From Lithospermum erythrorhizon (Eukaryota; Streptophyta; Magnoliopsida; Boraginales; Boraginaceae): a stretch of 64,000 nucleotides of DNA. The DNA lies in contig JADFUC010000159.1 of assembly GCA_019722365.1 (NCBI GenBank), forward strand, positions 124,001 to 188,000. The letters run 5' to 3'. This document shows, one piece after another, positions 37,493-50,045 of the stretch. Made by a program: the position numbers and the translations under genes. Under the pieces are notes generated by a model. That model saw only the letters and a list, made by a program, of their open reading frames with translations, was not told the DNA's origin and ran no database searches. How positions within the stretch are numbered: position 1 is the first letter of the stretch; each line of letters opens with the position of its first letter.

Positions 37493-38224
37493 TGGTTGAA
37501 GCAAGATCTACATGGGTTAAGAAGGCAGACTGGGTAAAACAAGTGGGCTATGTCAATTGTTAATTTGAGAAGACACATTAAATAGTGTAAATAACATTAT
37601 GTTATGTACCTTTAAATTAATGAGACGATACTCAATTATTTTCTTGTATACATAATGTTAGTTACATAATAGGAAGGTTTGATTGTCATGTCCTTCCTAT
37701 GCCAAAGTAAGGATTAATTACTTTTGTAAGGTTGAACTAATTTGATGATCAGCCATGCATAAATTTTATTGGATATTTATGAAAAGATATATAATATATA
37801 ATATTATTATATTTCTATTTATAATTCAAAATAAGAATATATAATATTATTATATTTCTATTTCCTTTCATTATTACCCATGCAATACGGAGATATTTTG
37901 TATGTAGACAAAAATGATATGTCCCCTTTATTAAGGGATAATGCTATTTGACTCATCAGCTAATTGAGCAAGGCATGTATATCTTTATAAAATTGTATTC
38001 ATTATTTTGGACGACGTTCAAGTCCAAGCTAGTACTTCTAACAACGCTTCTCGATCATGCGTCTGAAAGGCATATATTTCATCAATTGTATTCATTATTT
38101 TATTCTTTGATTTTTGTTGACTATATAATATGTATGTTTTTAAACATATTCAAGAACCAGTGAAGTTCTTTTGTTTTTGGAGAAAAATATAGCGAGTAGC
38201 ACCATGAATAGAAGTTCTAAATGA
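37493..38224. other. 3' flank of SPH copy B
   Basis: Non-coding. 37565-37690, 37870-37920 and 38161-38215 have counterparts in the copy C block (47230-47350, 47510-47560, 49227-49290). Confidence 0.5.
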
Positions 38225-39055
38225 ATCTAAAAGATTCATCTCCATTTGAGCATTCAACTCAAATAGTTCGGTTCGAGGTTTGGTTCGATGATTGAAGGTA
38301 GAGCCGAATGTTAGAATTTCCGAGATGCTCGCTAACTGAAATTGTCAAAAGTTTCTACAACTTTACATATCGCCTACAATTAACTACCCATCAGCCCAAC
38401 TCCCCTCTAAATACTACAAACGCTAATTGAAAGTAAGAACACCATTTTTTATTTTACCCAAACATTATACTCTCTCCATCTCACTGCACTCTCTCCATCT
38501 CACTAATCACTATACTCTCTTCATCAGCTCAAATCAATTCAAGAACACAACCAAAAACCCAATAATCCAACTAAAGAAATCCCAAAATATCAGATTATCA
38601 ATCATCTCCCACAAAATCTCAATTTTTTTCCCAATTCCCCCACCCAAAATCGAGACAATCTTTAAATATGATAATGCATGAACAATTGAATTGAAGTGAA
38701 GGCCTACAAATTGAAGAACGTAACAATTAGGGATTTCGATATTAATGGGAGGTTTTGGGTTTAATTGTTCAATTTGATGTTTTTTTTGGTTTAATTAGGC
38801 TTTGATTTGTGAGTTGAGTTATTTCAATAAAATTTTGATTTGGGATTTCAGTTTATAATTTTGGTTCAATTTTTTTTTAATACTCGAGCCGAATGTGTCT
38901 TAACGGTTCGGCTTTGAATTATCAACTCGAATCGAACCTTAAGAGTTAAGGTTAGGCCATTTTGAGCCGAGCCAAACCTTAGGTTCGGTGGACGACGAAG
39001 CCGAGACGAACCCACCGATATTCGGTAGTGGTTCGCTTCGCTTACAACCCTATAA
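38225..39055. mobile_element. hAT-type non-autonomous element, right end recognisable
   Basis: This block has no counterpart in the paralogous region at 49290-49340. Its right end read on the complement is TAGGGTTGTAAGCGAAGCGA followed by ACC. That matches the terminal style of plant hAT MITEs (AGGGTTGTAAxCGAACCGAACC), with further GTTCGGCTTxG phrases inside. The left end carries GTTCGGTTCGAGGTTTGGTTCG but lacks a clear matching terminus. Open frames inside it are not convincing. Confidence 0.55.
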
Positions 39056-39179
39056 GGTCATCAAGCTCACCCCAATGTACAAGCAAAACGGTTATACTAG
39101 GCAATGTCTCGCTTTTATTAGCGAAGATTCATAGAAGTTAGGTTAAAGATGTGATCAAAATTAATATGCTTTTATATAT

Positions 39180-40435
39180 TCTTTATTATTAAACTAGTCG
39201 ATTCGGTACGCCAATCGACGAGGCGAAATACGTGATTAATTAATACGGACTAATCAAGATTATATCATCAAAAAGATTCAAGGATTAGTCAAAATTAGTT
39301 TTAGAAAAATAGTTGTTACTTATTAATTAATAATTTATTTAATTTATAAAGAAATACCTAATTTACAAAAAACCTTCAAACTTCTACTTAATTATCAGAA
39401 TAACGACACGTATCAAACGAACGCTCCATTTGAAAGAACCTTCAATATCTTAACACCTTATTAAAATGACAACAATTTAATTTCTTATAATGATAAGGAA
39501 AAACAGAGACTTGATTCAAGGTGAAATGATTCTCAACAAATAAAAAAGAAAATTGAATCGCTTGTCGTAAGAACCTTCATAAATTATTCACATGTAATAT
39601 CTAGTATATCGTAAATTATTATTTTATATTTTATATGGGATCTATAGAAATTGTAAAAATGTATTATCTTTATAATTTTAGTCAATTATTAATTTAGTAC
39701 CCTATCCCCCGAGTATTAATTTATATAGTTTCTATCAGAATATAATCAGAAAAATATATATATGAAATGAAAGCGCATATGACCGTATGTGAAAAAAATG
39801 AAAAAGGAAATTTAAAAGCATGAATTATTAATTTAACACCATATCCCCCTGCCCATGTAAATTATCAAAATTATTAATTAGTACATAAAGAATTATTAAT
39901 TTGTATTTATATGGCTCTATAGAAATTATAAAAAATGTATTATCTTATAATTTTAGCTAATTATTAATTTAGCACTATATCCCCCGGTCGACCGCCAAAA
40001 ATATTAGTCTCGTAGAGTTTAATAAATAATTGAGTATTAATTTACCGAAGTTTCATCAGTTTGTAATTGCAAAAAAAATTTAAAAAGGAACGAAGCACGA
40101 ATGATTAATTTAGCATCCCATCCCTAGTATTATTTTATCTAGTTTCTTCTATAGTTCATAATTGTAAAAAAAATATGAAAATGGAATGAAAAAGTACCGC
40201 ATATGATAGCTGTGAGAAAAAAATGAAAAAGAAACGAAAAACAAGAATTATTAATTTAGCATCCTCCCGAGTCGAGACGGGCGAAAAATATTATCTGTGA
40301 TTTTATTAAATAACGAGAGTATTAATTTATCGAGCTTCTACTATGTTGATAATTGAAAACAAAAACCCCCGAAAAGGAAAAACGATAATCGCTGGCCCAC
40401 GCGATGCAATCTTTATAATATACTATATAGATTTG
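39180..40435. repeat. Diverged repeats with the phrase AATTATTAATTTAGCACCxTATCCCCC
   Basis: The phrase TTATTAATTTAGxAxCxxATCCC appears near 39690, 39830, 39965, 40105 and 40255. It is separated by similar sequence (GTTTCTATxxGTTxATAATTG, GAAAAAGGAAA), giving a degenerate repeat period of about 140-150 bases. The block is absent from the copy at 49430-49540. The class is unknown. Confidence 0.6.
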
Positions 40436-40649
40436 ATCGGGGCGGAGTCACGCCCATAGCAATGCAAAAACAAAGGCTTCTACACCAAGAATGGGTGATT
40501 GTGTCTCCCCGTATTTTATTGATTGAGTAATTATATATAAAAATATTCATTATTTAACCCAAGGATTAATACACTTTCTAATACACCCCATCGCCTGAAA
40601 TGGGAGGAAATCAGATGTCGAGTCTTTTCTAAAAAATCAGAACAAAATT

Positions 40650-42790
40650 AATGGAAGAAATTTGGTGAAAATCTCTCAGTGAATTTGATATCGGACGGGG
40701 ACACTTCAAGAAATTCAATGACTAAAAGCCGCCACCTTCTCGCATAAAAGTGAATGTCGTGTCTTACATACTTGGTTCTCCTGCACCGAACCGGATTTTT
40801 AGATAAGCATATGACACTCAACATTGTCACAATACACAATAGTAGCTGGCTGCTGTATGATGAAGCTTCTAACAACAAATTGTATAGCCATCATGCTTCT
40901 CGCATTAATTACATTTCAGAATCTTTACCTATACTGCATCTCTGCATCGATTGTGATATTGTAGCTTGTCTTTGGAAGTTACCAAGAGATAAGATTCTCA
41001 CCTAGAAACACATAAAAATCGGGGTGAATTTTCTTGGTCGGCAACTCGCCTGCCCCGTGACAAGAGGCAAGTCAAAGAACAAGTAGTGGATTTATAAAGA
41101 CGTAAACCATAATACTCCAATGTGCTTCGACATAAGGCACAAGCATTTGAGAGCCAACATGCTATCCACGGAGCACGTGATAAAAAAAACAAATAAGTTG
41201 AACAACATAAGAAATATCGTCCGTAAATGTGAGATATCATGCCCCGTCGTGACTACGAAATGTAAACTAATCCCTCACAAGGTGTACCGTAAGTTCACCC
41301 AAATTGACTTCGTGTCAATGGGTGTAAATGTAAGGTTTGCACGAAGACACCGTATAGTTTTATACTTTGTGAGGCAGAAGAAACCACATGAGTGATGAGT
41401 TACATGAATACCCAAAAAATAACTAAGTTTGCCCAAGTCTTTCATGACAAACTCCGCATTCAAAAGTGACATAATAGGGACTTGCAAAATAGACTCGAAG
41501 ATAATAAGAATGATATCATCAACGTAAAAAGAGAAGAAAAGCTGTTATGTTCTTGAACATATAATCAAGTCCTAAACTTAATGGATACCAATCCCAAAAT
41601 GCCATTGGATTGTACAAAACAATAAACGTAATCAAGCTACATGTACCTTTGGCCGAATAACCAAGAGGCGCCGGAATTGAATTGCTCACAATACTCAAGT
41701 CGAAAGTATCTTAAGATCGTCTACACCAAAGAAATTACCCGAACTCGGGTACGCTTTACTAGAACTTTATAGTAGAAACTAGAACAAAAGGGATGGAAGA
41801 AAAACTTGTTTTCCCAAATGCGGGTCGGCTATTTGGTTGGGTGGTGGAGAGAATATTTGATTTCTTAAATCACAATATGAGCATTTTTGAAGCTGTTTTG
41901 GTTTGATGCTTACTTTAAATAGGCAAAATCCTAAGAGTTTATGAGATAAATCTCCCTCAAAATTTCATCCACCATCACCTAACCGAATTACTGTAGTCTG
42001 GGATTCAATTTTTACCCCGAATCGCTTCCTTTACGCTTTCACTCTTTAGACCCGAAAGTTTATAATCCATTTATTATATAGTTCGGTTTACTATTCATGT
42101 GTGACCTCTTGCACGAGCTGACAGCAGTAACATATTAAAACAATATTAACCGACTATTGTATTAATATATAGATTAAGAGCGACCCTGGGTGAAGCCATC
42201 GTAACTCAATGTCAATGACGTTAATCCTAAAATACTAACGGTTCAACAATTAATATATATTGAATTTTATATATATATATATAATATCTATATATACTAT
42301 ATATATATAATTTGAATGAATAAATCCTGGGTTGTACTAAATTGTTCAACACCTGCATATTTTATGAGATCGAAGTTCCCTCATAGTTCCAACAAAGCTA
42401 TGTTCCCCGGCCCCGCTTTATGTATAAAAGAGAGAATGATCGGATTTTTACTATGAGTAAAACCTATCGTAGAAACAAAAATTGGCAAACCGCTGATAGC
42501 AAGTTCGGGAAGCTTGTTTGAGACCAGAAGAGATTTGCATAACTTGCAAATATGGATCGCGTGAGCGTGATCCTAAAGCCTAACGGCCGGGTACATGTAT
42601 ACAAATTTCATGTAACTCATTATAGAGAAAATTATTTTTAACATCAAACCGATGAATAGACCATGATTGAGATGCAGTAAGAGTCAAAATAATTCGGATA
42701 ATTGCTAATTTTATCACCGGACTCGAAAGTATTTCACAATCAATTCCCAACTTGTTGAAGGAAGGCAAGAAAATTGTAGGCAATAATTTT
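40650..42790 (-). pseudogene. Copia pol remnant (reverse transcriptase and RNase H)
   Basis: Fragments on the complement fall in family order. FNKLGIDCEILSSPVIKLAI and TASQSWSIHRFDVKNNFLYN (about 42760-42610) are the start of the Copia reverse transcriptase. FYVDDI follows at about 41526-41510 with the catalytic YVDD box, then MKDLGKLSYFLGI (about 41450-41410), and NPVRCRRTKYVRHDIHFY (about 40795-40740), the RNase H/C-terminal part. Frames change between fragments and stops intervene. It is non-functional. Confidence 0.85.
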
Positions 42791-42935
42791 GGGCGGTTGG
42801 AAACTGTTGGAATATTCCTGGGACTCTGGGAGATAAAGGTATAAGAACAATAATGATCACTACCACTTTGCTGGATCCGTCACACACTACTAGAAAGAAA
42901 CAAAAGGAACTCAAAGCAATAATCAGTGCCTCACA

Positions 42936-42938
<3 letters not shown>

Positions 42939-43021
<83 letters not shown>
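42939..43021. repeat. Homopolymer run of 83 T
   Basis: An uninterrupted T run lies inside the Copia element, flanked by CCTCACAGCC and GCTTGAAATTGC. It may be a reverse-oriented retroposon tail or an assembly or polishing artefact. Confidence 0.95.
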
Positions 43022-43024
<3 letters not shown>

Positions 43025-43676
43025 TGAAATTGCATGCATGACCTAATGTTTTTTTTTAATAATAATAGAAAAACATACAAAGAAGACACAATAAACAAAT
43101 AGAAAGACTAATGTGATCTCATGACAATTGATATAGGGAAGCTATGGAGATCGACTTGAGATTTGTGAGTTATGAAAAGTGATGAACTCAAGATTTTAAT
43201 TTGGGGTATCTTATTTTATTATTTAAAAATATAAAAAGTTAATATAAATATTTATTTTGAAAGAGTAAAATGAATAAAAGTAAAAATAAATGTTCGAACA
43301 AAATTTGAATTAGAGATCTTCTATATAAATATTCAAGACTTAACCATCTCAACTATATTCTTTAAATGTATGATATTCATGTGAATACCTTTACAATATT
43401 TTGGATCCGTCCCCATTTTGGAGCCGACGATTTTGTGAAGAGGGAAATAAAAAAAAATTAGATTAAGGGATTTAGCTCTAATACCATGTAAGATTATATG
43501 AAAGTTTCTTTATATTTCATTGATTGAAGTGTTTTATATATACAATAGATGCAAAGACAATTCTAAACAATTATACAAATATACAGATTAGTTCATGTGG
43601 CAAATATTCATTATTTAACCTAATATCGATATTAATCGATATGTGGCAAATATTCATTATTTAACCTTAATTTGCG

Positions 43677-44045
43677 GCTTCTGGTAAAAGCAAACCATGG
43701 ATTAAATAATGGGGGACCCAAATGATAATTGAACCTAAAATAGCGTGAGGTGATGTTTTATTTTGTTAAGGGATGAGATATTATGTAGGTCAATAATGTC
43801 TCGTCGTTAATACTAGAATGCAAATGCTAATTATTTACATAAGCTCAAAATTAAAACCCCTTATGAAAGAAAAAAACATGGTGGTCCATACAAAAACAAT
43901 TATTGGGCAAGGCTTGATTGCCTATTCACAATTTTATAATAAATAATATTATGAAACATGTTCAATAATAATGCAACATGGCAAAACCCTACTATATATA
44001 TATATATATTGATCTAGCATGAGTTATTTACTTCACATTTTCTGA
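43677..44045. repeat. Segmental duplicate of 49618-50045
   Basis: About 400 bases match at high level. Examples are AAACCATGGATTA, GGGGGACCCAAA, GATGTTTT(T)ATTTTGTTAAGG, ATGCAAATGCTAATT, GCATGAGTTATTTACT and ACATTTTCT, all in order. A (TA)n run lies at the same place in both copies but is far longer in the 49.9-kb copy. Confidence 0.9.
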
Positions 44046-44149
44046 TCGAATGTAGTTTTTAGATTTTGATTTCATCAACATCAATTTTAGAGAGGTACTT
44101 GTAGACAAATTTGAAAATTTATTAGAAAAGACACTAAAAATGACTTAAT

Positions 44150-47110
44150 CAAATTAATTAAATCAAGCCACTAAAGAAATGCCACGGGTTGGGGAAGTCT
44201 CATCGAACCCTAAAATTAATGTAAAACTCTCTGCTCGAATGTAAGTGGTTCCCAAAATTAAGCCCCCGGAATTAATAAGTAAAAAATTAGGTTTTATATT
44301 AATTATCCTAATTTTAAACTCTCGAAATAGGTTCCTCAAATTTATGGAATTTTAATAATAAATTGATTGGAAACCTAAATAAAATTGGATTTCTAACAAA
44401 TGAACTCAAAAATGACGGCCCTATAAAAGGTTGTAAATTAAGGTAAGATTTACCCTTGGAAGCGGCGCACTAATTTTGCCGTTCAAGCCAAGTTTAAAAT
44501 ATAGTAATATTATTTTAATATTAAATATCCGATTTGCCGAGATCTTGACTCAAAAATTCAACAGCTTAAGCATTACGATCAATTGAAATTAAACGAATCA
44601 ATCGGCAAAAAGATTCAAAACCCAAAGCCTATAAATACTCTCATATTTTCGAAAATACAAATAATTCATACACAAAAAATAATTTAGTAATACAGAGAAA
44701 ATCTCTCGAGATTTTTCTAAGTTAAATCTTAAGACCATCAAGAAAACATCACTGGGTGGCTAGAAAATACCTCCCGATAGCCAAAATAAAGATTTCTTTC
44801 AAGTGTAAGAAATCTATGGTAAACCGACATCGATTTTCAAGTCAGCTTCGCTAACGCTCAAAAATAAGCCGATTAGCCCCCGATTATTTTAAATCTCGTA
44901 TGAATAATTAAAAATCAGTTCCATTTATCACTGCCTGTGAGAGGAACACATCGAACATTCAAATTCCTATAGCCGGATTCCGGGCCGTGAAACACGTTAA
45001 AGTTCTTGTCTCAAGCTGGACAAGATTATCAACAAGGCTCTGATGTCCCACCTTCATACCGATCATCACTACAACAATAAAGCCAAGTAAGTCAAAGTAA
45101 GACAGTTTTGGGAAACAGACATTGCTTCACGTTTTAAATCAAGTCCTCTCATCATTACAATAATAAGGTGCTAAGGTCGCTGTAGTGCTGCTAGAAGCGC
45201 ACATTGCTTCCTAACTTAAATCAAAGTCAAACTGCTGGCGTACATCAAGCTTCAAGCCCGTAGTTTGGCTCCAAATCAATCCCATCAAAGACAAGTAGCA
45301 TATCAAGCTATACAGTCCCACCAAAGTAGTAGCCTATACAACTACCAATTCCATCCCAAGTCATATCCTGTTCTACCACAAAAGCGCTTTAATTCTCATA
45401 GCCAAAGCATTAATTTACAAGAAGTCCATCCACCGATATAGATCGAGATCAAGTCCAAAAACTCAAGATCAAGTCCAAAGACAAACTAACATGGAATACT
45501 GCGCGGCGCCTCGGCTCTGGCCCATATCCAAGTCTAGACCAAATTTTTAAGTCCATAAAGACCAGACATTATATTCCAAATTTCATAGAGCTTCTATCCC
45601 AAATCCAACTCAAATTAAAGACAAGCCTAGCCTCAAATCAAGCCAAGCTCATACCAAGCTCCCAATAATCCCTAAATCAAAGAAGCTGCCATTCCACAAA
45701 TCAAGCCAAGAAACGCTTAGGATCTATAGTTTGGATACGATCCTCTTCGATTTGATAAAAATCTATATCGAGAAATTTCCCCACAGCTGGTTTCCGCTTT
45801 GTACCCTTATCATAAATAATAAAAAATTCTTTGTATTACAGCCTCAGGCATGCCCGGTAGGACCTGGGTTAACTACCCTTCATCATCAAGTGAGAACTTG
45901 TGATGTTTCCAAAGGGACTATCTCAACTCCTCTCCATGTATCAAAGGATACTACAAGGAAAAAAGTGGACACAACAAAGACAATCCAGCAAATACACTAA
46001 TCGGCCGTGATCGCCCTCACCGAACCTCGTCAAGTCTCTCTTTGACTAACATACGCTGTGAGCTCTAGAAGTAGAACAAGTCACAACAAGCAGTAATTCC
46101 GTGCCTAATGCTAGTCGTAAGAACCTCTCAACATATAATGTAGGAGTTTGACGGACAAAGTCATTTTAATCTCAAGCAACCTGCGTGGTTCTATACCCAG
46201 TACACCTCCTGTGAGATGTACAATTAGAGTCCGGGTTCATTCACCGGTTCTCGCGACTTCCTAACAATGATGATCAGATATTCCATAGAATAGCGACATT
46301 ACTCTAATGTGACGGTAGAAAATGTAAGTAAAAAGCGTGCAACATCAAGACGACTCTATTGCTCGATATCAAGAATAATAACTTATCAAGAGCATGTGAG
46401 CAGCTTGCTCTTAAACAAACAGGCGCCAAATTTAAGATAGAGAGACGGACTCCCATCCACCCCATCACAATACCTCAGGTTCATCAAGAGGGATCAACGA
46501 GGAATAATAAGAGAAACTCCGATCATTCCGAAGTAGATGGAATGATTCCACGCGACGCCTGAAGGAATATATGTTCGGGGCAATAAAAGGTCATAAAGAC
46601 TGGAACCGATCTTCATACACCTATAAAGCCCTCTACACCTCCCGTATGTACTCACCGAAAATGTCCGGGGCGGCTATCGCCCACCCAAGTTCCCCGTATG
46701 TGATAGACCACCAAGAATCCCACTTTTGTTGATGCCAAGTACTAAGAAAAGGGCATATCCTTAACAAGAATAAGTGGCATGTCCCAAGTACCTCCAATAA
46801 TTAAACATCAAATCTCAGTTTTACAAAAAGCAAGTATAAGATCTAGCTCATGCATTCAAAGCTGACTTACCCTTCACTCAATCCAAACAAGCGTGGTGAC
46901 ATCACTCCCCTTTAAAGGTTTTGTGGACATCCAAGCGGAGGGGACCCAAAATAGAGCAGGATCCATAGGTTCAAAAAGCTTGTGGCCTTCTAAATTCTAT
47001 ATTAAGGACAAAGCCATGGACAACTAACTATTTCTGAGGTTACAAAACAACAAAGCACATGAATTAAAATGGGGATATTCAAAATATGATGAGGCTAAAA
47101 GGGTGGTCTA
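44150..47110 (+). mobile_element. Probable non-coding LTR-retrotransposon derivative
   Basis: This 3-kb block interrupts the duplicated region and has a different, more balanced base composition. CCTATAAATACTCTCATATT (about 44627) looks like an LTR TATA box. It is followed by a leader-like stretch and long non-coding sequence rich in TCAAGCC/ATCAAGTCCAAA phrases. No gag or pol motif is found, and the largest frames (45731-46000, 46359-46562) are unrecognised. LTR pairs were not resolved, so the class is inference. Confidence 0.4.
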
Positions 47111-47122
47111 TCGAGGTTGGAT

Positions 47123-47350
47123 TGCAGCACCAGTGGTATATATTATAAATTAAGTAATGGTTGAAGCAAGACATACACGGGTTAAAAAGGCAAACTGGGA
47201 AAAATCAGTGAGCTGTATCAATTGTTAATTTATAAGATACACAAATGGTGAATAACATTATGTTGTGTATATATCTTTAAATTAATGAGACTACATACCT
47301 CAATTACTATTTCCTTAAACATAATGTTAAAGGTTACATAATAGAAGGTT
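47123..47350 (+). pseudogene. 3' end of S1-type homologue, copy C, with its flank
   Basis: GATTGCAGCACCAG, GTATATATTATA and TAATGGTTGAAGCAAGACATAC match the last codons and 3' flank of copies A and B. All upstream coding sequence has been replaced by the element ending at about 47110. Confidence 0.75.
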
Positions 47351-47648
47351 TGATTGTCATGTCTTTCGTATACCAAAGTAGGGATTAATTACATTATTGT
47401 AAGGTTGAACTAATTTTGACCAACTATGCATAAATTTTGATATGAAATAATTATTCAAAGTATATAATATCATATTATTGTTATATTTCTATTTCTGTTC
47501 ATTATTATTACCCAATCAATATGGAGATATTTTGTATGTAGACAAAAATGATATGCCTTATCAACTGATAATGTTATTTGACTTTACAATTGAGCAAGAC
47601 ATATCTTTATCAATTGTATCTTATTATTTTATTTTATTGTTTGATTTT

Positions 47649-47651
<3 letters not shown>

Positions 47652-47689
<38 letters not shown>
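47652..47689. repeat. (TA)19 microsatellite
   Basis: Uninterrupted dinucleotide run. Confidence 0.95.
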
Positions 47690-47690
<1 letters not shown>

Positions 47691-49617
47691 CTAAACATAT
47701 ATAAGCATTTAATAAGTACAAGATTTTTTCATTTTCACATTATTAATTATTTCTAAAAGTTAGAGTTCTAATAGAAATTAACTACTACTCCAATCGCTTT
47801 TTTTTTATTTGACACTTTCAGATATCCAAAAATTTTAACTGACTATCAATTAATATTCTTAAACTATATGTTCAAAAAATTATAAGAAAATATTATGAAA
47901 CTATTTTCAAAGACGAATCTAACGATATAAATTTTATATTATTAAAATAATAAGTAATCGCAATTAAATTGGCCAAAGTTTCAATTGATATACAAAAATA
48001 TTAAATAAAAAAATGGAGGTAGCATTAAGATTCATCATACTTATACTGTGACATACGTAGCATTATCAAGTAGAAGGGAAACCTCATCAAGATATCGCAT
48101 TTTGGGCTTCATGAATAATACATCACATACATTTGACATATATATACTATAATTGCTCTGCATCCCACTTTAAATTAAATTTATTTATTTATTTCCGCAT
48201 ATGCTTAATGATTCAAAATGTATGTATTGAATATAATTATTTTGCTCACTTCGCATGTATAACTTTCTACGATTCAATAACAAGAATATGTTCACATATT
48301 ATATATTATTAATTTATTACTCCTTTTATCAATATGATTTCATTATATGTCATTTTCAATCTTTAATAATCGCGTTAGTTAAATAACAATTATATATATT
48401 GTTTATTATTATTATAATAGTTGTTAGTAAATAATCATATATTTTTGTAGAATTATTATTATCATTAGAACCGCTGGGTATTATTATTATTATTATTATA
48501 ATAGGTATTAGTTAAATAACCATATATTTTGAGTAGAATTATTATTATTATTTAATTCCATGCAGATATGAATTTTATATATTGGGATCCACAAAAAATT
48601 AAATTATACTTTTTAAATCATACTAATTTAACCTACATAAAAGAAAATAATTTGATGATACTATATTGATCAATAATTCATCAATATATTTAGTTAGATA
48701 ACATCAAATTGTTATAATTGTATCTTTCTATGGACATCTTAGTTTGATATAGTATCTCTCTATGGACATCATATTTTATTCTAATTTTTATATTATATTT
48801 AAAGATTATTTGTGATCAAAAAATATTCCTTCAAAATATAAAAATATTAATTAAAAAATCAAAATGAGTGTAAGTTTTACCGTTTTAGAATACTCAATTA
48901 AACATAAAAGCGTGATCAAATATTTGGGTGACCTATAAGACAGATCGCACGCTTCCATGCTTCAAAGGTATTCAAGAACCCGTCAATGGCTCAATAGCCC
49001 GACGACACCGACATGCCTTCCACAGCGACTTCGAGTTCAATTAGGCAGCGACTTCGGTTCAATTTCTCTTTGGGAACATATTCTACTTTATTATAGTACT
49101 TACTCTACCGCTTTTAGTTAGGAATTTCCCTCAGATATTTATTATTTGTAATACTCAATATTTACATTCGTAATTTGCAATACTATGTACTCTTTATCGC
49201 TAATTTATTTTTTTTTTTTAAAAAGGTATTCAAGAAATCACAGTTCTTTTGCTTCTTTGAGAAACCAGGCGAGTAGCACTATGTATGTAGAGCAATATGA
49301 GCTCATCGAGTTGGACTCCCCAATGTCAAGTAAACGAAATTAAAAGAGAATTAGGCTATTTATCTTCTATTACTAAGATTCATTGAAGTTAGGTTAAAGA
49401 TGTTATCAGAGAATATGCTTTTATAATTTTTTTATTTTTTAACGGAGACTCTCAATACTATTTTAAATGCGATCAATAAATTCTCGTGAGCCGATGTGAA
49501 TAACACGCAAAACCACGCGAACGAGATATATTCTTTATTTACCCCAGTGAAGGAGTCACGCTTCCATAGCATGCCAACAAAGGCTTCTAGACTAAGAATG
49601 TACATTTATGTTTACAA
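47690..49617. other. Gene-free AT-rich interval with ATT repeats
   Basis: 48390-48560 has ATT/TTA trinucleotide runs in two similar stretches (ATTATTATTAT, AATAGxTxTTAGTxAAATAA, CATATATTTT). From 49227 to 49617 short blocks match 38161-38215, 39120-39175 and 40440-40495. A small GC-richer patch lies at 48940-49060. No gene is seen. Confidence 0.5.
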
Positions 49618-49915
49618 TTTACAGCTTCACTAAAAGCAAAACCATGGATTAATGGGGGGACCCAAAATCGATAATTGAACTCAAAATAGTCTGAGGGTGA
49701 TGTTTTTATTTTGTTAAGGGATGAGATATTATATATGTAGCGCAATAATGTCTAGTCATTAACATTTAGAATGCAAATGCTAATTTGTTACATAAGTTCA
49801 AACTTGAAAACTCCTTACATTTAAAACATGATGGTCCTTACAAAAACAATTAGGGGAAGGCTTCGTTTATTCACAATTTTGTAAACATGTAAATAATGCA
49901 AGATGACAAACCCTT

Positions 49916-49921
<6 letters not shown>

Positions 49922-49999
<78 letters not shown>
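49922..49999. repeat. (AT)39 microsatellite
   Basis: An uninterrupted 78-base AT run, located where the paralogous 43.99-kb copy has only about 20 bases. Confidence 0.95.
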
Positions 50000-50002
<3 letters not shown>

Positions 50003-50045
50003 TTGCTCTTAGCATGAGTTATTTACTAAACATTTTCTTATTACT

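Larger units (their letters stand above)
40493..43670 (-). mobile_element. Truncated Ty1/Copia retrotransposon
   Basis: The element lies on the complement. TGGTATTAGAGC (43475-43486), the usual initiator-tRNA primer-binding site of plant Copia elements, directly follows an LTR-like end TTACA at 43487. At the other side GATGGGGTG near 40590 looks like the polypurine tract, followed by TGTATTAG at 40585-40578. Both outer blocks contain ATTCATTATTTAACC and TTGATTGA. Reverse transcriptase and RNase H remains lie between; gag and integrase are missing. The paralogous block at 49600 has no insertion. LTR limits are approximate and the LTRs have diverged strongly. Confidence 0.7.

Noticed and set aside
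42889..42900. CACTACTAGAAA suggesting a second CACTA terminus
   Set aside because: Only 12 bases match, no subterminal motifs follow, and it lies inside the Copia element; probably coincidence.
42853..43041. Frame with a long phenylalanine run
   Set aside because: It is only the translation of the 83-T homopolymer.
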